Positions 52,909 through 62,809 of a DNA stretch of 64,000 nt are shown one piece after another. A model generated the notes under the pieces. It had not been told where the DNA came from, made no database searches, and saw only the letters and a list, made by a program, of their open reading frames with translations. Source of the stretch: Sphingobium subterraneum (lineage in GTDB: Bacteria; Pseudomonadota; Alphaproteobacteria; Sphingomonadales; Sphingomonadaceae). Numbering within the stretch: position 1 is the first letter of the stretch; every line of letters starts with the position of its first letter. Location: contig NZ_JACIJP010000001.1 in the NCBI RefSeq assembly GCF_014199435.1, forward strand, positions 620,001 to 684,000. The letters run 5' to 3'. Made by a program: the position numbers and the translations under genes.

Positions 52909-53574
52909 ATGCGTATTGCAATAATCACGGGCGTCCAAACCGAAGCCGATGCCTTCATGCCCGGCACTTATGACCGGCTTGAACAGCACGGAGGCCTCTC
53001 TATCCGTTTTGTGTCATGTGCAACGCACGATGTCGCTATCAGCTGCTGCGGTGTCGGCAAGGTCAATGCCGCCATGGCTGCCACTCTCCTTGCGGCCGTC
53101 CATCAGACGGAATTGCTGATGATCATAGGTACGGCAGGAAAGCTGGGCTCTTTGGCAGGAGACTGTTTCATCATCCATGAGGCAGTGCAGGGCGACTATG
53201 GAGCACAGCGATCTGACGGCTTTGTCCATTACACGGCAGGCGCTTGGCCGATCGGCCCAGCCGAGGTCACAGCGTTTTTCGCGCGACCGTTGCCGGATAT
53301 CGGCCTTCCACAGGCGCGCATTGTGACAGGAGACGCGTTCATTGAATGTCCGGATCATAGCCTGCGCCTACGGGACGGCTTGGCGGGTGATCTGGTCGAC
53401 ATGGAAACGGGCGCCGTGGCGCAGGTCGCAACCCGCCTCGGATTGCCATGGTCTGCAATCAAGGCCACAACCGACGATGCGAATGGCGAGAGCGTCAGCG
53501 ATTTTGATGCAAATCTTCTTGCCGCTTCGCGCCGCGCTGCCCGCGCCGCAGAACAAGCGATACACAGGATGTAA
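52909..53574 (+). CDS. MTA/SAH nucleosidase-like (phosphorylase superfamily)
   Basis: The 221-residue protein begins MRIAIITGVQTEADAFMPG. It has LLMIIGTAGKLGSLAGDCFI (the nucleoside-binding 'GTAG' turn), GDLVDMETGAVAQVATRLGL (ribose-binding 'MExxA') and TTDDANGESVSDFDANLL (catalytic Asp in the 'SDxA'-like part). It would cleave a purine nucleoside such as methylthioadenosine to free adenine, which the Apt enzyme encoded 4 bp upstream then salvages. Exact substrate is uncertain. Confidence 0.85.
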   Translation: MRIAIITGVQTEADAFMPGTYDRLEQHGGLSIRFVSCATHDVAISCCGVGKVNAAMAATLLAAVHQTELLMIIGTAGKLGSLAGDCFIIHEAVQGDYGAQRSDGFVHYTAGAWPIGPAEVTAFFARPLPDIGLPQARIVTGDAFIECPDHSLRLRDGLAGDLVDMETGAVAQVATRLGLPWSAIKATTDDANGESVSDFDANLLAASRRAARAAEQAIHRM

Positions 53575-54011
53575 TGCGGATTGCGAGACCCCGTGACGAT
53601 TTGAATGACTATCGGGGCTTCCCGCCACAGCCTCCCGCTTCAGTGACTTAAGGATCATGGGATTCGTCCACGCCCCGTTGGCGGCAGCGCCGAAGGTGCG
53701 TATTCTTACTGGGCACGTGCATAAGCTATTGTCACGCAAACCGCGAGGCATGCTCCGTTGACAATCATCCCAGACTGTCCTGGTGCCGTCGAGCACCAGA
53801 ATTCGCGTCGTAATCCCACAATCTCCTTTGCGCCATTTCGCCATGCTGCCGCGGCATAGGCGCTAGCATCAAAGGCTCTTCGACACTTTCCTTTCCTGAT
53901 TCTAACTAGATCGTGACAGCTCGTTACGAAGCTGGGAGTGTTCTGATCCGCCTGCGCGGCGCTGACGTCTAAGAACGATCAGGCACCAAACCAATCATAG
54001 GAGAGGGATGG
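53575..54011. other. Intergenic region before the TonB receptor gene
   Basis: These 437 bp hold no supported gene; the longest frames overlap the nucleosidase gene on the other strand. The promoter of the receptor gene should be here. Its ribosome site GGAGAGG is at the very end. Confidence 0.45.
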
Positions 54012-56378
54012 ATGAAAGAGAAAATGCGATTTATGTTAGGCGCTTCAGTATCTGTCTTGGTAGGCGTACTGCCAACGGGGGCTCATGCACAGTCAGCAGC
54101 GTCCATGTCGGCAGGTCAGCAGGTGGCGTCACCAGACGGAAGCTCCGCCGATACGGCTTCGGCACGGCAACAACCCGTCTCTGCATCAGCAATTGCCGAT
54201 ATCGTCGTTACGGCCCAGAAACGCGCAGAGCGTATCAACGATGTGCCACTTTCCATCACGGCCAACAGCGCCCCGGAGCTTAAGGCTGCCGGTGTATCCT
54301 CGCCGGACGATCTTGGCAAACTCGTTCCAGGCTTCGTCTATGCCAAAAGCGCTTATGGTGTGCCCGTCTACACCCTGCGCGGTATCGGATTTTATGATTA
54401 CGGTCTGGCCGCACTTCCTGCGGTAACGGTATATGTCGATGAAGTGCCGCTCCCGTACGGACAGCTTACCGCTTTCTCCCTGCTCGACGTTCAGCGTGTC
54501 GAAACGCTAAAGGGACCGCAGGGGACGCTCTACGGGGTCGGATCGACCGCAGGAGCCATCAATATCATCGCGGCAAGTCCAACGCCTTCGTTGGCCGCAG
54601 GACTGGATTTGACCTATGCCCGCTTCAACCAGGTTACTGTAGATGGTTTTATATCCGGGCCTCTCACCAGCACACTTCAAGGTCGGTTCGCCTTCCACAC
54701 TGAAAATGGTGGCGCGTGGCAGCGCAGTTATACCCGGAAGGACCGACTGGGCGACAAGCGCATAACCTCCGGCCGACTACTGCTGGATTGGGCACCGACA
54801 AGCGCCTTTTCCGCCCGCCTCAACGTCAATGCCGGGATCGATCGCTCCGATACGCAGGCCCTTCAATATGAAGGTCCGACGACGCTGCCGTCCACCAACG
54901 CGACATTGCTGCGTCTCAACCCGTCTCTGTATAATTACCCCCGTGCACCGGAGAATAATCGCGCGGCCGACTGGGACGTGAACTATCCGTTCCGGAGCGA
55001 CAATCATAATTTCCAAGCGGCGTTGACTGCGAACTATGACATAAATGCCGACTTGACGTTGAAGTCGATCACCTCTTTCAATCGCTTCACGACAACGTCC
55101 AGCGTCGATGGCGATGGCACTAACCAGCAGGATGCGACCATCCTTGTCGACGGCAAAATCAGGGTCTTTTTCCAGGAGCTGCGCCTTTCGGGTACCTACG
55201 ACAATGGTCTGCGCTGGATCATCGGTGCGAACTTCCAGGACGATAAGGTCGACCAGCGCCAGGATGGTTTCCTGACCCGATCGACGCAGGGTCTTCCTGT
55301 CCCCGGCGCTACGCACAATGCGTCATTCAGTTTCCAGAACGCGCAATCGAAAGCTGTTTACGCCAATGTCGAGTTCAGCGTTGTCGACGGACTGACGGCG
55401 CAGGGCGGCGTACGCTATACCAAAAGCGATCGCGACCTGAAGGGATGCTCGACGGCGCAGGACCAGAACACGGCAAACTTCTTCGGCCCGCGTGTCGGCG
55501 CAGTGATACCCGTTGGCGGCTGCTACACGAGGCGGCCGGACGGCACAGTTGGCTTCTACACGACCAGTCTTAACCAGGACAATGTGTCCTGGCGGGCGGG
55601 CCTCGATTGGAAGGTCAATCGGGACGTCATGCTCTATGCCAATGTGAGCCATGGCTACAAACAGGGCGGATTTCCGATTGTCGGTGCGTCGTCTTACCTG
55701 TCGCTGCAACCCGCGGTGCAGGAGGATGTATTGGCATATGAAACGGGAGCAAAGCTCACGCTTCTGGACGGAGCCGTGCAATTCAACACGGCCGCCTTCT
55801 ACAACGACTATACCAACAAGCAGGTTCGTGGCCGCGTAATCGATCCCGCGACGAACGCGCAGGCCAGCGCGCTGGTCAATGTTCCGAAATCGAAGATTTA
55901 CGGTGGCGAATTGCAACTGACCCTTCGCCCGGTGCAGCAACTGACGCTGAACGCCGATGCGACTTACATTAAGACCAAGATTACGAGCAGCTTCCTGAAC
56001 TTCGATTTCATAGCCCAGCGGGTGCAGATGAAAGGACAGGTTCTGCCTTTCTCGCCCAAACTGACGTTCAACGTCCGGGCGGACTATCAGCCGCCGATCA
56101 ATTCGGACTGGAATGCCGTCTTCGGCGTTGCGGTCAAGCATCAGTCCTCGTCCTTCGGCGGACTTGGCGAGCTTGCCGTCGCACGCAACAAGGCGTTCAC
56201 GACGCTCGATCTGCGCGCGGGGGTCAAGTCGGCGGACGATCGCTGGAACATCAGCGTGTTCGGGCGCAACGTGACCAACACATATTACTGGACAGCGCCA
56301 GCGCTGATCATCGACACATTAGGCCGCTATGCTGGCGCGCCGGCAACCTACGGGGTGACGGTCAGCTTCAGATACTAG
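54012..56378 (+). CDS. TonB-dependent receptor
   Basis: The protein has 788 residues. A signal peptide (FMLGASVSVLVGVLPTGAHA) is followed by IADIVVTAQKRAERINDVPL, the TonB box and plug start typical of sphingomonads. GPQGTLYGVGSTAGAINII is the plug core, and the barrel ends in an aromatic residue (GVTVSFRY). It moves a substrate through the outer membrane using TonB energy. Unlike siderophore receptors with a recognised ligand, this sphingomonad group mostly serves organic substrates; the neighbouring MFS, SDR and amidohydrolase genes suggest a catabolic compound. A strong hairpin follows at 56396. Confidence 0.95.
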   Translation: MKEKMRFMLGASVSVLVGVLPTGAHAQSAASMSAGQQVASPDGSSADTASARQQPVSASAIADIVVTAQKRAERINDVPLSITANSAPELKAAGVSSPDDLGKLVPGFVYAKSAYGVPVYTLRGIGFYDYGLAALPAVTVYVDEVPLPYGQLTAFSLLDVQRVETLKGPQGTLYGVGSTAGAINIIAASPTPSLAAGLDLTYARFNQVTVDGFISGPLTSTLQGRFAFHTENGGAWQRSYTRKDRLGDKRITSGRLLLDWAPTSAFSARLNVNAGIDRSDTQALQYEGPTTLPSTNATLLRLNPSLYNYPRAPENNRAADWDVNYPFRSDNHNFQAALTANYDINADLTLKSITSFNRFTTTSSVDGDGTNQQDATILVDGKIRVFFQELRLSGTYDNGLRWIIGANFQDDKVDQRQDGFLTRSTQGLPVPGATHNASFSFQNAQSKAVYANVEFSVVDGLTAQGGVRYTKSDRDLKGCSTAQDQNTANFFGPRVGAVIPVGGCYTRRPDGTVGFYTTSLNQDNVSWRAGLDWKVNRDVMLYANVSHGYKQGGFPIVGASSYLSLQPAVQEDVLAYETGAKLTLLDGAVQFNTAAFYNDYTNKQVRGRVIDPATNAQASALVNVPKSKIYGGELQLTLRPVQQLTLNADATYIKTKITSSFLNFDFIAQRVQMKGQVLPFSPKLTFNVRADYQPPINSDWNAVFGVAVKHQSSSFGGLGELAVARNKAFTTLDLRAGVKSADDRWNISVFGRNVTNTYYWTAPALIIDTLGRYAGAPATYGVTVSFRY

Positions 56379-56395
56379 CCCGACAAGCATCCAGT

Positions 56396-56450
56396 CGTCG
56401 GGGAGCAGGGGGAGCTCGGTCATTCAGGAGAGTTCCCCCCCTCCCCGACG
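56396..56450 (+). terminator. Long hairpin after TonB receptor gene
   Basis: CGTCGGGGAG (56396-56405) pairs perfectly with CTCCCCGACG (56441-56450), and inside it GGGGGA pairs with TCCCCC. There is no T-run after the stem, so it may stabilise the 3' end of the message or only partly terminate before the MFS gene. Confidence 0.5.
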
Positions 56451-56519
56451 CCGTAGGTCACGTTCCTGAAGAATTGCAGCAATCGCGCTTGATAACGCCG
56501 GTAGGATAAGGAGACAGGG

Positions 56520-57857
56520 ATGTCGATAATTGAGAACGAGACCGCGCCGTTGTATTCTCCAGCGACGGCTCAGTCCCAAGGTCACAGCCTGTCGAAGCGT
56601 TCCATTTTCGTGGCAATGATCGGAAATCTCGTCGAATGGTTTGACTATTCTGTCTACGCCTTCTTCGCCGTTTACATTGGTCGAACTTTTTTTCCTTCTG
56701 AGACACCCCTTCTGTCGCTGTTGTCAGCACTCGGTGTCTTCGGTGTCGGGTTTGTCGCGCGTCCTTTTGGCAGTCTCGTATTTGCCCATTTTGGTGATCG
56801 GTTTGGCCGTAGAAAAGCTCTGCTCGTTTCCATCCTGATGATGGCGGGAGCCACTTTGCTGATTGGCCTGCTGCCCGGCTACGCCACGATCGGGGCCGCG
56901 GGAACGGTCGTCCTCGTCCTTGCCCGTCTGTGTCAGGGATTGTCCGGTGGGGGCGCGTGGGCGGGCGCAGGGCTCCTTATCGTAGAAGCCGCACCTGCCC
57001 GACATCGTGGCTTTTTCAGCAGCTTCCATCAGGCGGGGGTAGGCCTCGGCCTGCTCTTCGGATCTCTGTCGGCGACACTGGCAACGTCGTATTTTGATCC
57101 GGCGGCAATGGATAGCTACGGATGGCGTATTCCGTTCGTGGTGGGAGGACTGCTCGGGCTGGTCGGACTGTTGCTGCGCGGCGCCGGTCATGAGGCCCCC
57201 GTTGCTGCGACTCCAAGCGGGGACTCGCCGGTACAAATCCCCATCGTGGAAGCCTGGCGCACGCATCGCGGGGCGATGTTGGCCGTGGCCGGTATATTTT
57301 TGAGCGCGACGGTCAATTTCTATGTGTTCCTCGCCTACCTGCCCATTTACGCCTCGTCGGTTCTGGGTATGCCCGAACAGCAAGCCTTCGCGATCAACAC
57401 CGCCGGACTGTGCATATTTGTCGTCGGGTGCGTGGTGGCCGGAGCCTTGTCGGACCGCTTCGGGAGGCGGTCTATGCTGATCCTTCATGCTGCGGGTATC
57501 TGCCTTTTAGCTCTGCCTCTTTTCGCCTATCTCGATGCGTCGCGAACGATCGTGGCGCTCATGGCCGTTCAGTTCGTCGGCGCAGCCCTTCAAGGTGCCT
57601 TTTCGGGAAGCGGCGTCGTCACGATCGTAGAGATGTTTCCCGCCAAGATCCGTTACTCCGGAGTGGCAGTGCCACAGGGACTCGTCACGGCGATCTTCGG
57701 CGGCACGGCCGGTTTCATCATAACGGCTCTTGTTGCCCGCACTGGAGAACCAATCGCGATTGTCTACTACATCGTGCCGGCAGCGGCGGTGACATTGATC
57801 ACGGCGTGCCTGATCAAGGAGACATACAAGGTCGACCTCGACACGCCGGCAGAGTAA
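56520..57857 (+). CDS. MFS transporter (metabolite:H+ symporter type)
   Basis: The 445-residue protein has MIGNLVEWFDYSVYAFFAVY, the start typical of the MHS/ProP-type group. HFGDRFGRRKALLVSILMM is the loop 2-3 motif of the MFS, and DRFGRRSMLILHAAGI its repeat in the second half. Twelve hydrophobic helices fit the length. It would import an organic acid or a related compound with protons. It lies behind the TonB receptor gene, so the two may carry the same compound through the outer and inner membranes. The start at 56520 follows AGGAGA. Confidence 0.93.
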   Translation: MSIIENETAPLYSPATAQSQGHSLSKRSIFVAMIGNLVEWFDYSVYAFFAVYIGRTFFPSETPLLSLLSALGVFGVGFVARPFGSLVFAHFGDRFGRRKALLVSILMMAGATLLIGLLPGYATIGAAGTVVLVLARLCQGLSGGGAWAGAGLLIVEAAPARHRGFFSSFHQAGVGLGLLFGSLSATLATSYFDPAAMDSYGWRIPFVVGGLLGLVGLLLRGAGHEAPVAATPSGDSPVQIPIVEAWRTHRGAMLAVAGIFLSATVNFYVFLAYLPIYASSVLGMPEQQAFAINTAGLCIFVVGCVVAGALSDRFGRRSMLILHAAGICLLALPLFAYLDASRTIVALMAVQFVGAALQGAFSGSGVVTIVEMFPAKIRYSGVAVPQGLVTAIFGGTAGFIITALVARTGEPIAIVYYIVPAAAVTLITACLIKETYKVDLDTPAE

Positions 57858-57885
57858 ACGCGCAGCCCATCGGCGAGGTCGGCGC

Positions 57886-58809
57886 TCACCTGTCTTCCGG
57901 AGCGCCGTTTTCCTTACCAACGCGAAGAGGAAGGCTGGCAAGCTGTTCCTGAACGATATCTTCGACCGCCCTGATCCCCAGTGAAGGGTTCCGTCTTGCG
58001 GAAACTGCGCTCATAATCTTTCGGAAGATGGGTGGCCCCTGGAACGATAGGGCGGTCAACGTTCCCGATGCGATCTCTTCATGCACGAGACTGTAGGAGA
58101 CGATCGAGCAGTGAGTGCCGCGTTTCAGCATGTCCATGACGATCGGGATGGAATCCAGCTCCATCTCGAAATCCGGCGTAATTCCTTCATCCAGCAGACG
58201 CGCGCTCATGACGCTGCGAAAACCGTGACTGATGATGACGGGAAAGTTGAGAATATCCCTGATGGGCATGGTGCCTGTGTAACCGCTCAGAATTTCAGGC
58301 ACGCCGACGAAGACCATCTCATCGCGAACAACTTCCTGCATGTCGATCCCGACAATGGGGCCGTAATCCGTCAAAACGGCGATATCGAGACGGGAGTTCT
58401 CCAACCAGCCGGACAGAAAGACGCTCAGCCCCTCGACGATACGCAGCTTTACTTTGGGGAACCGATGTTTCACCTCCTCAACAAGGCGCGGAGCCAATAA
58501 TGACGCAAGGGACGGCGGAAGGCCAAGGACGACAACGCCGGAGGGCTCTTGCGCGGCCTGGCTGATCGCAGGCTTGATCTCGGAAATATACTGCAGAACG
58601 TATTCGGCCATCACCTTAAAACGGCGTCCGGCATCCGTCATTTCGGTACCACGAGCTGTTCGATTGAACAATGTGACGCCGAATTCTTCTTCCAACAAGA
58701 TGATCTGCCTGCTGAGCGCTGGCTGTGCAATGTGGACCTTTTCGGCGGCCCGGCTAAAATTGCCTTCACGAGCAACCGAAACAAAATAGCGAAGCTGTCT
58801 CAGTTCCAC
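57886..58809 (-). CDS. LysR-family transcriptional regulator
   Basis: The protein has 307 residues: an N-terminal winged helix (LRQLRYFVSVAREGNFSRAA then VHIAQPALSRQIILLEEEFG) and a substrate-binding domain from residue 90 on. It is convergent with the MFS gene (28 bp between stops) and lies downstream of the SDR gene on the same strand. It likely controls the surrounding catabolic genes in response to their substrate, possibly at the SDR/PrpD divergent region 59727-59940. The ligand is unknown. Confidence 0.93.
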   Translation of the reverse strand: MELRQLRYFVSVAREGNFSRAAEKVHIAQPALSRQIILLEEEFGVTLFNRTARGTEMTDAGRRFKVMAEYVLQYISEIKPAISQAAQEPSGVVVLGLPPSLASLLAPRLVEEVKHRFPKVKLRIVEGLSVFLSGWLENSRLDIAVLTDYGPIVGIDMQEVVRDEMVFVGVPEILSGYTGTMPIRDILNFPVIISHGFRSVMSARLLDEGITPDFEMELDSIPIVMDMLKRGTHCSIVSYSLVHEEIASGTLTALSFQGPPIFRKIMSAVSARRNPSLGIRAVEDIVQEQLASLPLRVGKENGAPEDR

Positions 58810-58916
58810 GTGCCCTCACCCTACAGATGCCCTATAACTGAGCGTTCCCCTATGTGCCACCGAGCAGCGCGTGCCGCCAGTATGTTCTGACCGGCACCGC
58901 AAGCCCGTACCCGCGA

Positions 58917-59726
58917 TCACGCCGAGGGGTGCGCTTGGCGCCAATCCTCCAGCATGGTTGCTCGCGCGGTAGCGATCCCGCCCTGTGACAGTCCTCCGTC
59001 CACGATGATTTCTGTTCCGGTGATATAGGAGGACCGGGGCGAGGCAAGAAACAGTGCCGCTTCCGCTATTTCCCGCATCTTCCCCGGTCGCTTCATGGGG
59101 ATGATGCGCTTCCAAACCTCTCCGTGGCCCGGCGGCGCATTGACGTGCATCGGGCTGGGAACGGTTCCGGGGTGTACCGAATTGCACCGGATTCCCATCG
59201 ATGCAAACTCGATGGCAGCCGTCTTGGTGAGACCGCGCAGCGCCCATTTGCTCGCAGAATAGGCTGCGTCGGGCTGGCCGAATATTCCGGACGTGGAGGA
59301 AATATTGACGATTGCCGCGTCGCCGGTTTGCATAAGGGGCAGCAGCGTCTGCATACCGCAGAAAGCGCCGAACAGATTGACGTCCAGAGTGCGCTTCCAA
59401 TGCTCCACGCTGGTGGCCGCAATGCTTTCGCGCATGTTGAACGCCGCGTTGTTTACCAAAATGTCGAGCCGACCAAATCTTTCCTGGATCATGTCGCGAA
59501 GGGTCGCCCAATCGCCCGGTTCCGTTACATCGAGTCTGACGAATTGGGCATCTAGACCAGCCTGTTTCATCTCCGCTATGGCCTGAACACCATCGTCTTC
59601 CAGGATATCCGCCACAACCACGTGAGCGCCGTTTAACGCGAGGACCGTGGCGATCTCGCGACCGATGCCGCGCGCGGCCCCCGTCACCAACGCGATCCGC
59701 CCGGCCAGTTCGGCTTCCTCACCCAT
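58917..59726 (-). CDS. SDR-family NAD(P)-dependent oxidoreductase
   Basis: The 269-residue protein has RIALVTGAARGIGREIATVL (TGxxxGxG cofactor site), ILVNNAAFN (NNAG-like), VNISSTSGIFG (catalytic Ser) and AAYSASKWAL (Tyr and Lys). These are all marks of a classical SDR, with an Asp (VVADILEDD) after strand 2 that suggests NAD. It would oxidise an alcohol or reduce a ketone in the local pathway. It is divergent from the MmgE/PrpD gene. Confidence 0.92.
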   Translation of the reverse strand: MGEEAELAGRIALVTGAARGIGREIATVLALNGAHVVVADILEDDGVQAIAEMKQAGLDAQFVRLDVTEPGDWATLRDMIQERFGRLDILVNNAAFNMRESIAATSVEHWKRTLDVNLFGAFCGMQTLLPLMQTGDAAIVNISSTSGIFGQPDAAYSASKWALRGLTKTAAIEFASMGIRCNSVHPGTVPSPMHVNAPPGHGEVWKRIIPMKRPGKMREIAEAALFLASPRSSYITGTEIIVDGGLSQGGIATARATMLEDWRQAHPSA

Positions 59727-59940
59727 TCCGCAAAATCTCCTCTCGCAAGGCGTTTGATCGAGCCGGAAATCGATCCGGGCAACCCGCCCACGTCAATCCG
59801 GCAGGTCGCCGCCCGGTCTGCGAGATTAAGGTGGCGGCCATGCGAAGTATAGTAGATCAGTCAAAGAGAAATGTGATGGACGCTAGAGCGGAAAAGCATT
59901 TCTCACCCCCGTTTTTGTGCTTACGCAGGAGAGTGTCGCC

Positions 59941-60981
59941 ATGAGCGGTGAGGCACCGATCTGCGAGAATGCGGAGAGTTATATGGTAGGCCTGTTCACT
60001 CGGGAGAACGACGTGGATATCCTTGGCGTTCACGAAGCAGCCGAACTCGCCGCCTTCGCGCTTTCGGCCGACTGGACGCGCCTGCCGGACCCAGTGCGCC
60101 ATGCAGCGCGCCATGCGTTTTTGGATGCTACATCCGCCATGATTGCCGGTACCATGCACACGGCGTTCCGCAGCATTCTCGCAGGCATATCACCGCTGGC
60201 GGACCCTCCCCGCGTAACCGTCCTCGGTGTCGAACATGCCATGGACATTTTGGGAGCGGCATTCATGAACGCCGCTGGAGCCAGTCTCTGCCAAAGTCAG
60301 GATTCGCTTTCCAGCGATTGTCGGAATTTCGCGGTCGTCGCTGCCGCACTTGCGGTCGCAGAGGACAGAAACGCCACCGGCGCGGAACTTCTCTCGGCCA
60401 TCGCTGTCGCACTCGAAGCGGTTGCTCGGTCTCAGGGGCGGGGCTACGCTGCGACGGTCGGAGCATGTACCGCAGCAGGAGTGCTCCTCGGCCTGAGCGA
60501 GGAACAGATGCGCAGCGCGTTGCTCATGGCTGCGGCGCTCAGCAACCACCCCGCCGCGCAGCAAGAGCCTGTGCTGAAGGCGATCGCGACGGGCCAATGC
60601 GCGAGGAACGGCATCCTCCTGGCCTTCATCGCCAGAGGAGGCACGGAGATAAGATCCACCAATCAGTCCGCAGCGATGGAGGTCGATCCACGGCCGTTGG
60701 AACGTGTCGATACGTGGCAGATGCTGGTAGAGCCGGACGTCGCCACCGCTGGCGATCAACCTCCTCCACCGGTTGACGATACCAATACAGAGGAGCTGGC
60801 AGCGAGAGCAGAGCGGCTGATTGGCCGCGCCTTGCCGCAAGCGGAGGCGCGACGCCTTGTGAAACAGTTGGTATCCCTCGAAAAGGCGTCCCAGATTCGA
60901 ACCATTTCGGTTAAGACGGTGCCGCCGACGCAGAAAGGCGCAGAAGACAAAAACGCGCCCTCTTGGTTTGGAACCAGTTAA
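59941..60981 (+). CDS. MmgE/PrpD-family protein, short form
   Basis: Starting at 59941 (CAGGAG upstream) the protein has 346 residues against about 450 for the family. VRHAARHAFLDATSAMIAGT, then HAMDILGAAFMNAAGASLCQ and LLMAAALSNHPAAQ match the helical domain of 2-methylcitrate dehydratase-like enzymes. The small alpha/beta domain seems largely missing, replaced by QPPPPVDDTNTEELAARAER. Family members are dehydratases, decarboxylases or isomerases. With the domain loss it may not be a normal enzyme. The amidohydrolase gene follows 23 bp later. Confidence 0.8.
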   Translation: MSGEAPICENAESYMVGLFTRENDVDILGVHEAAELAAFALSADWTRLPDPVRHAARHAFLDATSAMIAGTMHTAFRSILAGISPLADPPRVTVLGVEHAMDILGAAFMNAAGASLCQSQDSLSSDCRNFAVVAAALAVAEDRNATGAELLSAIAVALEAVARSQGRGYAATVGACTAAGVLLGLSEEQMRSALLMAAALSNHPAAQQEPVLKAIATGQCARNGILLAFIARGGTEIRSTNQSAAMEVDPRPLERVDTWQMLVEPDVATAGDQPPPPVDDTNTEELAARAERLIGRALPQAEARRLVKQLVSLEKASQIRTISVKTVPPTQKGAEDKNAPSWFGTS

Positions 60982-61004
60982 ATATTGCACCTTGAAGGGC
61001 GCAC

Positions 61005-62423
61005 ATGAGGACATCGATGAGAACAGCGATAAGGAATGCTCATCTGCTCAGCATGGATCCGGCAATCGGCGATATCGCCAATTGCAACGTCCTGATCGAG
61101 GACGGCGTGATTGCGGCAATAGGCCCCGAAATGGAAGCCGATGATGCCGAAACGATCGATGCCCGCGGCGGGATTCTCCTGCCCGGCTTCGTCGACACCC
61201 ATCGCCACACCTGGCAATGTCTCCTCCGAAACGCTGCGGTCGACTGGAGCCTCGGTCAGTATCTGGCAGGCGTACGGGGCAAGATGGGGTATTTCTACTC
61301 CGCCGACGACATGTACCTGGCCAACTATCTTGGCGCATTGGAATGTCTGGATAGCGGCATCACCACCCTTTACGACTGGTCCCACAACAACAATACGCCG
61401 GACCATTCCGATGCCGCCGTCCGAGGGCTGATCGATTCAGGCATCCGTGCGGTGTTCGGTTATGGCAATGCCAATCGCGAATGGATTCCCGTTAGCGCAG
61501 AACCGACTAATTTCGAGGATGTCCGGCGCATCAAAACACGGTATTTCTCGTCATCCGACGGATTACTGACGATGGGGTTCGCCGCTCGCGGCCCGCAATA
61601 TTCTACACTCGATGTATCGGAAACCGACTTCCGCACGGCGCACGAACTCGGTCTGCCCATTACCGTTCACGCGGGCAGTGGGCACTGGGGCAAGACGCGT
61701 CCGGTCGACCGGCTGCGCAGTCGGGGCTTGCTTTACGCCGATACTATCTATGTTCATTGCTGCACGCTTGCCGATGACGAGATGAGCATGATCGCCGATA
61801 CCGGAGGGCATGTTTCCTGTGCGCCGGAAGTCGAGCTGAACATGGGGCAAGGCTGGCCCGCGACCCTGCGCGCTTTGGCGGTCGGGCTGGAGCCGACGAT
61901 TTCCATCGACGTGACAACCAGCATCGGCGGCGACATGTTCAGTGCCATGCGCGCAATGATGGGCGCGGCGCGCGCGCAAATGAACGCGGTTGCGCTTGCC
62001 GAGGATCGGGTGCTTGACAAGCCGGCGGTCACCAGTCGTGCCGTGGCAGGCTTTGCAACTTTGGCGGGTGCACGCGCCTGTGGTCTTGGAGATCGAGTGG
62101 GGTCCGTCACCGTGGGAAAATCCGCTGACCTGATCATTCTCCGCACGGATACAGTGGGCATGATGCCGCTTAACTACCCCATCGGCGCGCTGATCGAGGC
62201 TGGAAACCCTTCGCTCGTCGACATGGTGATGGTCGCTGGAAACGTCGTAAAACGCGATGGTCGCCTGATCGGGGTTGATCTTCCCACCTTACGCTCCCGT
62301 GTCTCCCAAGCGCGGGACGATCTGTTTCGGCGCGCAAATGCCCCCTCAGACGGTTCCTGGCTCCCTACCCCGCACGTCGGCGGCACGCAGGCGATTATCG
62401 ACGACGGCGTGCTCGTCCGCTAG
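61005..62423 (+). CDS. Amidohydrolase-superfamily enzyme (cytosine deaminase/TrzN-like)
   Basis: The 472-residue protein has LPGFVDTHRHTWQCLLRNAA (HxH metal ligands), LPITVHAGSGHWGKTR (His), YVHCCTLADDEMSMIADTGG (His) and PTISIDVTTSIGGDMFSAMR (Asp). This is the order of subtype III amidohydrolases such as guanine, cytosine and triazine deaminases. KSADLIILRTD near the end is the usual beta-sandwich strand. It would remove an amino or similar group from a ring compound with one metal ion. GAAGGG lies before the start at 61005. The CobW-type GTPase nearby may supply its metal. Confidence 0.9.
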   Translation: MRTSMRTAIRNAHLLSMDPAIGDIANCNVLIEDGVIAAIGPEMEADDAETIDARGGILLPGFVDTHRHTWQCLLRNAAVDWSLGQYLAGVRGKMGYFYSADDMYLANYLGALECLDSGITTLYDWSHNNNTPDHSDAAVRGLIDSGIRAVFGYGNANREWIPVSAEPTNFEDVRRIKTRYFSSSDGLLTMGFAARGPQYSTLDVSETDFRTAHELGLPITVHAGSGHWGKTRPVDRLRSRGLLYADTIYVHCCTLADDEMSMIADTGGHVSCAPEVELNMGQGWPATLRALAVGLEPTISIDVTTSIGGDMFSAMRAMMGAARAQMNAVALAEDRVLDKPAVTSRAVAGFATLAGARACGLGDRVGSVTVGKSADLIILRTDTVGMMPLNYPIGALIEAGNPSLVDMVMVAGNVVKRDGRLIGVDLPTLRSRVSQARDDLFRRANAPSDGSWLPTPHVGGTQAIIDDGVLVR

Positions 62424-62539
62424 CGCGCTTGTCGTTTCCTGCACGAGTGGGCACCGATGCGCACATGCGCGGGCAGGGATTCGAGGTAACCGGTGCCGTA
62501 GGACACCTTGGCTTCATCGAGACGGAAAGGTCGCCCATC

Positions 62540-62746
62540 TCACGCGTCCGGTTCCGGCTGATCTGCATCGTTGATCCGTCGCAGTCGTGCCAACCGCGCC
62601 GAATTCAGCAGAGCTAGCACAGCGGGAACTTCGCTGCCGCCATGGCGGCTGCTCGTCAAGAGAAAGACAATCTCTTCCACGGAAACATTCGACGACGCAC
62701 CTGGACCGTCCGGTTGCGCTGCTGGGTTATCGACGCGCTCCATCAT
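62540..62746 (-). CDS. Doubtful small ORF (68 aa)
   Basis: The frame reads VSVEEIVFLLTSSRHGGSEV then PAVLALLNSARLARLRR and looks protein-like, but the ribosome site is weak and no family is recognised. It lies 63 bp past the CobW-type gene on the same strand. The rest of 62424-62809 shows nothing. Confidence 0.3.
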   Translation of the reverse strand: MMERVDNPAAQPDGPGASSNVSVEEIVFLLTSSRHGGSEVPAVLALLNSARLARLRRINDADQPEPDA

Positions 62747-62809
62747 CCTAAGACGGGGCGCATAGGATGATGTCCGTTTTCACCGCCTGGATCGACGATG
62801 GACATGCAT

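Noticed and set aside
53368..53844. 158-aa minus-strand ORF after the nucleosidase gene
   Set aside because: Half of it is antisense to the nucleosidase gene and the rest has no family resemblance.
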